Shown: positions 6,740 to 12,433 of the stretch, piece after piece | Numbering within the stretch: position 1 is the first letter of the stretch | Layout: every line of letters starts with the position of its first letter | From: an uncultured Bacteroides sp. | GTDB lineage: Bacteria > Bacteroidota > Bacteroidia > Bacteroidales > Bacteroidaceae | Length of the DNA stretch: 12,771 nucleotides | Reading direction: 5' to 3' | NCBI GenBank assembly: GCA_905197435.1 | Contig: CAJJYX010000093.1 | Coordinates: forward strand, 1 to 12,771 | Made by a program: the position numbers and the translations under genes | The notes under the pieces: generated by a model | What the model was told of the DNA's origin: nothing | The model's database searches: none | Seen by the model: the letters and a program-made list of their open reading frames with translations, nothing else

Positions 6740-7156
6740 CTATCTGTTCCTCCACCAGTACCAGATAAAGCGTAGTCCGGTGCCGAGAAGTGCGAGAGAA
6801 AGTCCGGTGTAGAACACTGCAATGAAAGAGTCGGGCAGAAGGTGGCAGGTGCGTATCACAACTCCCATTGCAATCATGCCTATCATGACAATCCATCCTT
6901 TTACGTCGAAGAAGGAAAATGGACAATGCTTCCCTTTCTTCTGCGAGATGCGGAAGGTGTGTTTCTTGTACAGCCTATGGAAAATGATGCCGAAGAACAG
7001 AAGGAATATCAAGCTGGCTTCACAGACTTTGAATAGCCAATAATGCCCGTCGTCTATCCAGCAGGTCAAGCCTATGTGCAAAATATTGACTCCGGCCAAC
7101 GACCATATCGTTCCGGCAGTTATAATCAGTGTGTTTGGAGATACTCCGTATTTCAT
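6740..7156 (-). CDS. Four-helix membrane protein of unknown function
   Basis: A 138-residue, strongly hydrophobic protein with helices near 9-31, 40-60, 87-103 and 110-132 and a basic loop (YKKHTFRISQKKGKH) between helices 2 and 3. FFDVKGWIVM and LLPDSFIAVFYTGLSLALLG look like conserved segments of a small uncharacterised membrane family found in gut anaerobes. I recall similar proteins but no function. The ATG at 7156 gives a start ahead of the first helix. It shares strand with the LiaF-like relic 121 bases downstream, so the two may once have formed an envelope operon. Confidence 0.7.
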   Translation of the reverse strand: MKYGVSPNTLIITAGTIWSLAGVNILHIGLTCWIDDGHYWLFKVCEASLIFLLFFGIIFHRLYKKHTFRISQKKGKHCPFSFFDVKGWIVMIGMIAMGVVIRTCHLLPDSFIAVFYTGLSLALLGTGLRFIWYWWRNR

Positions 7157-7183
7157 GATGAGGGATCTGTTTATTCCTTACAA

Positions 7184-7209
7184 GTCTTTTGATTACAGGT
7201 CTTTTGATT
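7184..7209. repeat. Direct repeat upstream of the four-helix protein gene
   Basis: GTCTTTTGATT occurs at 7184-7194 and again at 7199-7209, with a 15-base period, about 30-55 bases before the minus-strand start at 7156. The placement suits a regulatory site. No TAnnTTTG box is seen close by. Confidence 0.35.
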
Positions 7210-7321
7210 GTTGGTGTTTTAATCTGCTAATCTGCAATCAACAATAAGTCAACAACAATTCTAATTAAAGCTGATATTGCCCAAACGATAGACTCTTAAT
7301 CAGAAGTCCCCATAAATTGAA

Positions 7322-7377
7322 AGAAACTCTATTTTGTTAATAACGAGTTTCTTCGTTTGTAGGCCAGCCTGGAGTTA
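7322..7377 (-). other. tRNA 3'-end relic with downstream hairpin
   Basis: 7357-7377 matches 18 of 21 positions of the intact tRNA 3' end and flank at 8696-8716, in the same orientation. The match covers the T-stem strand CCAGG, the acceptor strand and the CAAA just outside. Immediately past it on the minus strand lies a hairpin with a perfect 9-bp stem (7346-7354 with 7322-7330), just as a terminator hairpin follows the intact tRNA. The simplest reading is a duplicated tRNA 3' end left when a segment was inserted between tRNA and terminator. The remainder of 7157-7829 holds no convincing gene, only AT-rich DNA. Confidence 0.45.
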
Positions 7378-7776
7378 CGTTTAATAGCAAAGATATGAAA
7401 TCCTATTCTTATCAGCAAGTGTTTATATTCAATTGTGTAGGATAACATACCTGTTTTCAAATGATTGCAAATGAATTCTTCTCTTTCCCCTCTGTTCGAT
7501 ACGCTACTTGGTATGATTATCCCCTGATTCTGTGAATGCATACTATTACTGCTTATAGTCTGTCAAATGAAGAATTTCCCCGCACCTATATTCCGGATGT
7601 GTGTATGGACTTTTCTCTAATAAATGCGTGAAACTCCAAAAGAGACAGTGTTGATAGTGTGTACTGGAACAGAAGAACAACTTATATATTGTTTATGAGC
7701 AGGTTGGCTTTTATTTATATTGATTATGAGGCTTAGCGCATCGTTAGCATTTGAGTCCTTATTCACAAAAAGCTTT

Positions 7777-7804
7777 TATTTTTGCAAATAAATCCCTATT
7801 TTTG
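7777..7804 (+). promoter_or_regulatory. Tandem -7 boxes before the aquaporin gene
   Basis: TATTTTTG occurs exactly twice, at 7777-7784 and 7797-7804, each matching TAnnTTTG. A TTTG at 7750-7753 is 23 bases before the first, slightly longer than the usual spacing. The second has no clear -33 partner. The gene starts at 7830. Confidence 0.4.
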
Positions 7805-7829
7805 ACCCAATCTTTAAATTCAAAATAAT

Positions 7830-8501
7830 ATGAAGAAGTATTTAGCAGAAATGGTTGGTACAATGGTGCTTGTACTGATGGGGTGTGGTAGCGCAGTGTT
7901 TAATGGTGGCTGTGGTACTCCTGCACAAGTGTTAATGGTGGCAATGGCATTTGGCTTTTCCGTCGTTGCTATGGCTTATACTATAGGTGGTATTTCTGGA
8001 TGTCATGTTAATCCGGCAATCACTTTGGGCTGTATGCTTTCAGGACGTATGAAAAGCAAAGAGGGATTGATGTATATGCTGTTTCAAGTAATAGGAGCGT
8101 TAATAGGTTCTTCAATCATAGCGCTATTGACGTCCAATATAGATATGGCTTATGCAACGACTACCGGAGCTAATTCTTGTGCTCCCGGCGTGGGAGTCAT
8201 TGGTGGGTTTATAGCAGAGGTTGTATTTACCTTTGTATTTGTATTGGTAGTTCTTGGTACTACTGACCCTAAAAAAGGTGCAGGTAATTTTGCCGGACTG
8301 GCTATTGGTATTTCTCTTGTACTGGTTCATATTTGTTGCATACCTATCACTGGAACTTCTGTAAATCCTGCTCGCAGTATTGCTCCCGCATTATTTGCAG
8401 GGGGTGAGGCACTCTCACAATTATGGATATTTATTGTTGCTCCTTTTGTTGGCGCTTTCCTTTCCTCATGTGTTTGGAAACTGATTTGTGGCAATAAATA
8501 A
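7830..8501 (+). CDS. aqpZ: Aquaporin Z-type water channel (MIP family)
   Basis: A 223-residue inner-membrane channel with six helices and the two pore half-helices, HVNPA (NPA 61-63) and SVNPAR (NPA 179-181). The selectivity-filter residues of E. coli AqpZ (F43, H174, T183, R189) are all matched, by F41, H167, T176 and R182. It is therefore predicted to pass water and exclude glycerol. The N-terminus (MKKYLAEMVGTMVLVLMGCG) and length are typical. It is the only gene on the plus strand between 7156 and 11673. Its codons are distinctly more A/T-ending than those of the flanking genes, and the segment lies between a tRNA and a tRNA-end relic, both consistent with acquisition by transfer. Confidence 0.95.
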   Translation: MKKYLAEMVGTMVLVLMGCGSAVFNGGCGTPAQVLMVAMAFGFSVVAMAYTIGGISGCHVNPAITLGCMLSGRMKSKEGLMYMLFQVIGALIGSSIIALLTSNIDMAYATTTGANSCAPGVGVIGGFIAEVVFTFVFVLVVLGTTDPKKGAGNFAGLAIGISLVLVHICCIPITGTSVNPARSIAPALFAGGEALSQLWIFIVAPFVGAFLSSCVWKLICGNK

Positions 8502-8562
8502 TTTTATTTTCTGTCTTATTCTGTTTTCTGTATTGATAGCCGGTATTTTAATCCTTTTGTTT

Positions 8563-8580
8563 AGCGGTAACAAGCGGTAA
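8563..8580. repeat. Tandem octamer AGCGGTAA
   Basis: AGCGGTAA occurs at 8563-8570 and 8573-8580, one helical turn apart, in the gap after the aquaporin gene. A small hairpin (TGAGCC at 8616-8621, GGCTCA at 8628-8633) follows. Neither lies next to a start codon and their role is not evident. Confidence 0.35.
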
Positions 8581-8644
8581 ACAAATGCTGCAAAAGATAT
8601 GTAATTCTATCGGTTTGAGCCAATTCCGGCTCATAACAGAAGAT

Positions 8645-8691
8645 AAAAAAGAGAAGCGCTAACTGCTTGATTTCATGCAATTAACGCTTCT
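8645..8691 (-). terminator. Terminator of the tRNA gene, possibly bidirectional
   Basis: A 15-bp stem (8652-8666 with 8677-8691) pairs at every position if two G-T wobbles are allowed, with a ten-base loop. On the minus strand it is followed by C and six T residues (complement of 8645-8650), nine bases past the tRNA 3' end. On the plus strand it is followed by TTTCTTTG, so it may also stop transcripts from the aquaporin gene. Confidence 0.85.
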
Positions 8692-8699
8692 TTTCTTTG

Positions 8700-8773
8700 T
8701 GGACCAGCCTGGGCTTGAACCAGGGACCTCCAGATTATGAGTCTGTTGCTCTAACCAACTGAGCTACAAGTCC
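8700..8773 (-). tRNA. tRNA with CAU anticodon (Met elongator or Ile2)
   Basis: A 74-base cloverleaf reads GGACTTG at the 5' end, a D arm with GCTC/GAGC, the anticodon loop CTCATAA (CAU), T arm CCTGG-TTCAAGC-CCAGG and discriminator A. CCA is not encoded. The acceptor stem has a T-T mismatch at 6-67 and a G-T pair at 5-68, and the 27-43 anticodon-stem pair is A-G. The CAU loop fits elongator methionine tRNA or the isoleucine tRNA whose C34 is modified to lysidine; the sequence alone does not settle which. It is not the initiator type, since it lacks the GGG/CCC anticodon-stem pairs. Confidence 0.92.
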
Positions 8774-8802
8774 GATGCATTCCTTGTTTGGGATAGCGGG
8801 GG

Positions 8803-8834
8803 CAAAAGTAGTATTTTCTATCGAAATATGCAAG
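8803..8834 (-). promoter_or_regulatory. Promoter of the tRNA gene
   Basis: On the minus strand CTTG (complement of 8831-8834), a 20-base spacer and TACTTTTG (complement of 8803-8810) match the Bacteroides TTTG/TAnnTTTG promoter with one -33 mismatch. They lie about 30 bases before the tRNA 5' end. Confidence 0.55.
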
Positions 8835-8867
8835 ACTTTCGGATAAAATTCCTTAGAACCTTTGTCC

Positions 8868-9179
8868 TCAGAACCTATAGGTCCGTTTGGGGTTCTTGGG
8901 AAACCAGCCTTTTCTCACCCGCTCTTCCTGTTCGAATATCTCCTTAATGGTCCAGAACGATGAAAATGCAAAGACACCCAAAAGGGAGGCAATCATGATA
9001 TTCTCCGTATAAAGGGAGGCGATGATGCCACCGATGCCGAGCAAAAGGAAGATCCACCAACACTTGGTGCCCCAATAATATTCGGCTTTCACTACTATCG
9101 GGTGAAACAAGCCGATGATGAGGAATGTGCAGATACCTATGACAAGGCCCGACAAATGATATTCGTTCAAGAAATCCAT
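8868..9179 (-). CDS. DUF4491 family small membrane protein
   Basis: A 103-residue protein with three hydrophobic helices (about 8-27, 39-56 and 61-77) and a conserved polar C-terminus, FEQEERVRKGWFPKNPKR. IIGLFHPIVVKAEYYWG after helix 1 and FWTIKEIFEQEERV near the end are the features by which I recognise DUF4491, a Bacteroidales-rich family of unknown function. I begin at the ATG at 9179 (MDFLNEYHLSG). The longer frame from 9227 adds 16 polar residues not typical of the family. It stands alone between the tRNA and the Lrp-type regulator. Confidence 0.8.
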   Translation of the reverse strand: MDFLNEYHLSGLVIGICTFLIIGLFHPIVVKAEYYWGTKCWWIFLLLGIGGIIASLYTENIMIASLLGVFAFSSFWTIKEIFEQEERVRKGWFPKNPKRTYRF

Positions 9180-9295
9180 TGTTGTTCGTTGTTGGTTACA
9201 AAAAGAATAACACATCGGGTATTGCAAATGTTTCTCGATGCAATACTTTTGGCGGCAATGCTAAGGTGTAAACAGGCAATTTGTAACCGGTTATC

Positions 9296-9760
9296 TTATT
9301 TCTCAGGACAAATAGGAATTTCCTTTTTGATACTCTGTTCCAAAGAAATCAAAGTTTCAGTAGCAGTTACGCCTGAGATTTCCTGCATCTTGTTGTTCAG
9401 CAAATCCATCAGATGCTCGTTGTCGCGAGCATATACCTTGGTCAGCATGGTGTATGGACCGGTGGTGAAGTGGCATTCTACAATTTCGGGAATCTTGCTC
9501 AGTTCGGCAACTACTGTCTTATACATGGAGCCCTTTTCCAACTTGATTCCTACGTAAGTACAGGTCCTGTATCCAAGGGATTTGGGATTTACGTGGTAGC
9601 CTGAGCCAACAATAACACCAAGGTCGATCAAGCGCTGTACACGTTGATGGATGGCAGCGCGTGATACACCACATTCAGCGGCTACGTCCTTGAAAGGGAT
9701 GCGGGCATTTTGGGAAATGATTTCCAGAATCTGCCGGTCAAGATTGTCTATTTTTTCCAT
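9296..9760 (-). CDS. Lrp/AsnC family transcriptional regulator
   Basis: A 154-residue DNA-binding regulator with the full family architecture. An N-terminal winged helix-turn-helix (residues ~5-50, recognition segment SRAAIHQRVQRL at 34-45) is followed by a RAM ligand-binding and oligomerisation domain (~67-143) containing the GPYTMLTKVYA strand at about 103-113. Members respond to amino acids and act as dimers to octamers at feast/famine genes. The opening MEKIDNLDRQILEIIS is the standard start, placing the ATG at 9760. No adjacent divergent target gene is present, so its regulon cannot be guessed from context. A TATATTTG -7 box lies 43 bases upstream. Confidence 0.93.
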   Translation of the reverse strand: MEKIDNLDRQILEIISQNARIPFKDVAAECGVSRAAIHQRVQRLIDLGVIVGSGYHVNPKSLGYRTCTYVGIKLEKGSMYKTVVAELSKIPEIVECHFTTGPYTMLTKVYARDNEHLMDLLNNKMQEISGVTATETLISLEQSIKKEIPICPEK

Positions 9761-9802
9761 AATAGTAAATAAGTAAAGTTCTTATTGTTATCAAATAGTA
9801 AG

Positions 9803-9810
9803 CAAATATA
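9803..9810 (-). promoter_or_regulatory. -7 box before the Lrp-type regulator gene
   Basis: TATATTTG on the minus strand matches TAnnTTTG exactly, 43 bases before the ATG at 9760. No convincing -33 TTTG is visible. Confidence 0.4.
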
Positions 9811-9860
9811 GGACTTTATTTTAATTTATCTATGAAAAAGGAAGGGAAAATGAATAAAAG

Positions 9861-9947
9861 TGATAAAAAATGATAAAGTGATGAGGCGAGGGGATGTGAT
9901 GGAGTGATGAGGTCTCAGGATGATAAAGTGATAGGGTGATAAAGTGG
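9861..9947. repeat. Clustered TGATAAAGTGAT direct repeats
   Basis: TGATAAAGTGAT occurs at 9871-9882 and 9921-9932. Shorter copies are TGATAAAGTG at 9937-9946 and TGATAAA at 9861-9867. GTGATGAGG occurs at 9878-9886 and 9904-9912. The whole stretch is strongly purine-rich on the plus strand and non-coding, lying between the FKBP operon and the Lrp-type gene. Confidence 0.65.
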
Positions 9948-9986
9948 CAATATCACTTTGCCACCTTGTCACCCTATCATTTTATC
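9922..9986 (-). terminator. Long imperfect hairpin after the FKBP operon
   Basis: Arms of 28 bases (9922-9949 and 9959-9986) are complementary at 25 positions around a nine-base loop (9950-9958). The hairpin begins 12 bases past the stop codon of the exported FKBP gene, so on the minus strand it would form at the mRNA 3' end. No U tract follows directly, so it may act as a 3' stabiliser or weak terminator. An alternative 6-bp inner pairing (AAAGTG at 9941-9946 with CACTTT at 9954-9959) is also possible. Confidence 0.6.
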
Positions 9987-9998
9987 GTTTCAGTGCTA

Positions 9999-10865
9999 TT
10001 ACTTTTCGATGCTCAGCAGCTCTACTTCAAATATCAAAGTAGAGAACGGCTTGATCTGGCCACCGGTTTCTCTTGAACCATATGCCAGGTCGTAGGGGAT
10101 ATAAAGTTCCCACTTGGAGCCTACGGGCATCATGGTGAGCGCTTCTGTCCAGCCTTTGATTACTTGGTTGGCACGGAAAGTAGCGGGTTCGTTATGCTTG
10201 TAGGAGCTGTCGAACTCGGTTCCGTCAATCAGCGTACCTTTGTAGTTTACTTTCACCTTGCTGCTGTCGGCAGGGATGGCACCTTTACCTTCGGTGATGA
10301 TTTTGTATTGCAGACCGCTCGGAGTAGTTACTACACCTTCTTTAGTCTTGTTTTCAGCCAGGAATTTTTCACCGGCAGCCTTGTTATCGGCATACTTTTC
10401 TGCGGTAGCTTTCTCTTTGATGGCATCCATCTGTGTGCGCATGAACTCTTGTGCCTTAGCCATATCCATGGCGCCGCCCTTGCCCACTACACCTGCAACG
10501 AAACCTGCCAACAGGTTTTCGCGGCTGATAGTCTGAGTAGAGTCGCCACCGAAGATTTGTTGGTTAAAACCTTCTACCCATTGCTTGCTGACCATCTGAC
10601 CTACCTGCAGACCGGTCATGTAAGCTACGTCTTTCTGATCGATTTTGGTTGCACCTTCGTTGAAACCTTTCAGGAATTCAGACATCTGGGTTGAGTCGAT
10701 GCCTTGCTGTGCGAGATATTGGTCCAAACCTTCCGTACGTGCCATACCGATGGCGTAAGACAATGAGTCGATGTCCGTCTTCAAATTTGCTTTCGGACTT
10801 TGGGCAGTACAAGATGCCATACCGGCAGCTACTGCAAGAGCCATAAGAAATGTTACTTTTTTCAT
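9999..10865 (-). CDS. FKBP-type peptidyl-prolyl isomerase, exported lipoprotein (FkpA/Mip-like)
   Basis: This enzyme catalyses cis-trans isomerisation of X-Pro bonds during folding of envelope proteins. Residues 1-19 form a lipoprotein signal (MKKVTFLMALAVAAGMASC), with lipidation predicted at C19. An alpha-helical N-terminal domain (~30-175), like the dimerisation arm of FkpA/Mip, precedes a C-terminal FKBP domain (~180-288). Active-site aromatic and acidic residues are present: Y208, F218, D219, W239, Y262 and F279. Length (288) is normal for the family. It follows the cytoplasmic FKBP gene after 19 bases, making a two-gene operon that supplies the same activity in two compartments. A 28-base-arm hairpin follows its stop. 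Confidence 0.92.
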   Translation of the reverse strand: MKKVTFLMALAVAAGMASCTAQSPKANLKTDIDSLSYAIGMARTEGLDQYLAQQGIDSTQMSEFLKGFNEGATKIDQKDVAYMTGLQVGQMVSKQWVEGFNQQIFGGDSTQTISRENLLAGFVAGVVGKGGAMDMAKAQEFMRTQMDAIKEKATAEKYADNKAAGEKFLAENKTKEGVVTTPSGLQYKIITEGKGAIPADSSKVKVNYKGTLIDGTEFDSSYKHNEPATFRANQVIKGWTEALTMMPVGSKWELYIPYDLAYGSRETGGQIKPFSTLIFEVELLSIEK

Positions 10866-10884
10866 TTTGCTTTTACTTGTTTAT

Positions 10885-11478
10885 TTATTTAGATAAGATT
10901 TTCTGTAATTCGACTTCGAATACGAGTGTGCTGTGGGGAGGAATCATCTCACCGGCACCTTGTGCTCCGTAGGCCAGGTCGCTGGGGATGTAGAGTTTCC
11001 ATTTGGCGCCTTCGGGCATCAGTTGCAAGGCTTCCACCCAACCAGGAATCACTTGGTTCACGCCGAACGTGGCAGGCTGGCCGCGTTTGATGGAGCTGTC
11101 GAACAGTGTCCCGTCAATCAGTGTGCCTTCGTAGTGGCATTGTACCTGGTCGGTTGCTTTGGCATAGTGGCCGACGTTTCCTTCTTTGATGACTTCGTAT
11201 TGAAGTCCGCTGGGCAACGTAACAACTCCCTCGCGTTTTTTGTTCTCTTCCAAGAATTTCTTGCCGGCTTCTATGTTTGCTGCGTTCATCTTCTCCTCCA
11301 GTTCGGCGAAGTATTTGTTGACGATGTCACGGGCTTCTGTGTGACTGATTGCCGTCTGGTTGCCCTCTAAAACATCTTTGATTGCTTGTGCAAAGTCATC
11401 TACTGCGATGCCTTTGGCACCCATGCTTAAAAGATTCTGACCTATTCCAAGGCCGATAGCATAACTGAATTTATCCAT
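10885..11478 (-). CDS. FKBP-type peptidyl-prolyl isomerase, cytoplasmic (FklB-like)
   Basis: A 197-residue isomerase without a signal peptide. An N-terminal helical domain starting MDKFSYAIGLGIGQNL (residues 1-80, as in FklB/FkpA) leads into an FKBP domain (~85-197) with Y116, F126, D127, W147, Y170 and F187 at the active-site positions. It is about 90 residues shorter than its downstream partner and clearly homologous to it over the C-terminal half (for example VVTxPSGLQY and TLIDGTxFDSS in both). It is the first gene of the pair and starts behind TAnnTTTG boxes in the divergent region shared with the sirtuin gene. Confidence 0.92.
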   Translation of the reverse strand: MDKFSYAIGLGIGQNLLSMGAKGIAVDDFAQAIKDVLEGNQTAISHTEARDIVNKYFAELEEKMNAANIEAGKKFLEENKKREGVVTLPSGLQYEVIKEGNVGHYAKATDQVQCHYEGTLIDGTLFDSSIKRGQPATFGVNQVIPGWVEALQLMPEGAKWKLYIPSDLAYGAQGAGEMIPPHSTLVFEVELQKILSK

Positions 11479-11524
11479 AAAATATTTTGTTGGCGACCGG
11501 ATTGTTTTCTTTTCCAGTCTATTG

Positions 11525-11547
11525 CAAATTTACAAGTGGCAAAAGTA
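11525..11547 (-). promoter_or_regulatory. -7 boxes before the FKBP operon
   Basis: Two exact TAnnTTTG matches lie on the minus strand, TACTTTTG (complement of 11540-11547) and TAAATTTG (complement of 11525-11532), 45-70 bases before the ATG at 11478. The -33 partners are weak, so which is used is open. Confidence 0.4.
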
Positions 11548-11632
11548 CGTCTTTTATTTGAATGATTTTGTTTTTTTGAGATTAAAAAATCTTAGCAAGC
11601 GAAAATAACTTCTTCTTTTCAGGTATTATTCA

Positions 11633-11664
11633 TACATTTGTATGTCTATATGAATTTTAAGGAG
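11633..11664 (+). promoter_or_regulatory. -7 box and Shine-Dalgarno of the sirtuin gene
   Basis: TACATTTG at 11633-11640 matches the -7 consensus. AAGGAG at 11659-11664 lies eight bases before the ATG at 11673, an unusually good Shine-Dalgarno for this genus, and fixes the start. Confidence 0.55.
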
Positions 11665-11672
11665 ATAGAGAG

Positions 11673-12371
11673 ATGAAGAACTTGGTTGTTTTATCCGGCG
11701 CCGGTATGAGTGCAGAAAGTGGTATCAGTACTTTTCGTGATGCGGGCGGGCTGTGGGATAAGTACCCGGTAGAGCAGGTAGCTACTCCCGAGGGGTATGC
11801 CCGTAATCCGGAGTTGGTTATCAACTTTTATAATGAGCGTCGCAAACAGTTACTGGAGGTAAGGCCGAATGACGGACATCTCGGGCTTGCTGAATTGGAA
11901 GCGGACTTCAATGTGACGGTTGTGACTCAGAATATTGACAATTTGCATGAACGTGCCGGGAGTAGGCGCATTATTCACCTGCATGGTGAGCTGACGAAGG
12001 TCTGCTCCAGTCGCGATCCTTATAATCCCCATTACATAAAAGAACTGAAGCCGGATGAATATGAAGTGAAGTTTGGAGATAAGGCCGGTGACGGCACTCA
12101 GCTTCGTCCGTTTATTGTTTGGTTTGGAGAACCTGTTCCTGAGATTGAAACGGCTGTCAACTACGTGGAGAAAGCGGATATATTCGTTATTATCGGTACG
12201 TCGATGAATGTATACCCGGCTGCCGGACTGCTCAATTATGTGCCTCGTGAGGCTGAGGTGTATCTGATAGACCCTAAACCGGTAGATGTACATTCCATGC
12301 GTCGGATACACGTCATTCAGAAAGGGGCTTCGGAAGGGGTACGGGAATTACGTTCTTTGCTTCAACCCTGA
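11673..12371 (+). CDS. Sir2-family NAD-dependent protein deacylase (CobB/SIRT5-like), lacking the zinc cysteines
   Basis: This enzyme would remove acyl groups from lysines, consuming NAD+. The NAD-binding motifs GAGMSAESGISTFRD (9-23) and TQNIDNLH (85-92) and the catalytic His104 in HLHGE are intact. YNER (Y53, R56) corresponds to the YxxR of E. coli CobB and SIRT5 that favours succinyl-lysine and malonyl-lysine. FIVWFGEPVPE and IIGTSMNVYPA match the conserved C-terminal motifs. The odd point is the small domain: residues 106-145, where sirtuins usually hold four zinc-binding cysteines, contain only C111, the sole cysteine in the protein. The loop DPYNPHYIKELKPDEYEVKF takes its place. It has 232 residues, a usual length, and is transcribed divergently from the FKBP operon. 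Confidence 0.9.
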   Translation: MKNLVVLSGAGMSAESGISTFRDAGGLWDKYPVEQVATPEGYARNPELVINFYNERRKQLLEVRPNDGHLGLAELEADFNVTVVTQNIDNLHERAGSRRIIHLHGELTKVCSSRDPYNPHYIKELKPDEYEVKFGDKAGDGTQLRPFIVWFGEPVPEIETAVNYVEKADIFVIIGTSMNVYPAAGLLNYVPREAEVYLIDPKPVDVHSMRRIHVIQKGASEGVRELRSLLQP

Positions 12372-12433
12372 GGCAGGTATTGTTAACGGTTTGTGTGTGC
12401 CCAAAGGGGGGGGTGGCGTATTGAAGAAACAGG

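Noticed and set aside
6619..6822. N-terminal extension of the LiaF-like frame by 68 residues
   Set aside because: It overlaps the well-supported membrane gene at 6740-7156 and adds sequence unlike the family. The ATG at 6618 fits the LiaF-type start.
7329..7541. 70-residue minus-strand ORF in the AT-rich gap
   Set aside because: It has no recognisable motif, overlaps the tRNA-end relic and hairpin, has a composition typical of random AT-rich DNA, and has no plausible promoter.
9861..9986. Repeats considered as a CRISPR array
   Set aside because: The units are about 12 bases, unevenly spaced and diverged, with no regular spacers and no cas genes.
10164..10694. 176-residue plus-strand ORF opposite the exported FKBP gene
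   Set aside because: It is antisense to a clear gene and mirrors its codon bias; no start context or motif was found.
11850..12311. 153-residue minus-strand ORF opposite the sirtuin gene
   Set aside because: It is a shadow of the sirtuin coding sequence.
12402..12410. Run of G residues downstream of the sirtuin gene as a possible phase-variation tract
   Set aside because: It is outside any coding frame, short, and not in a promoter spacer.
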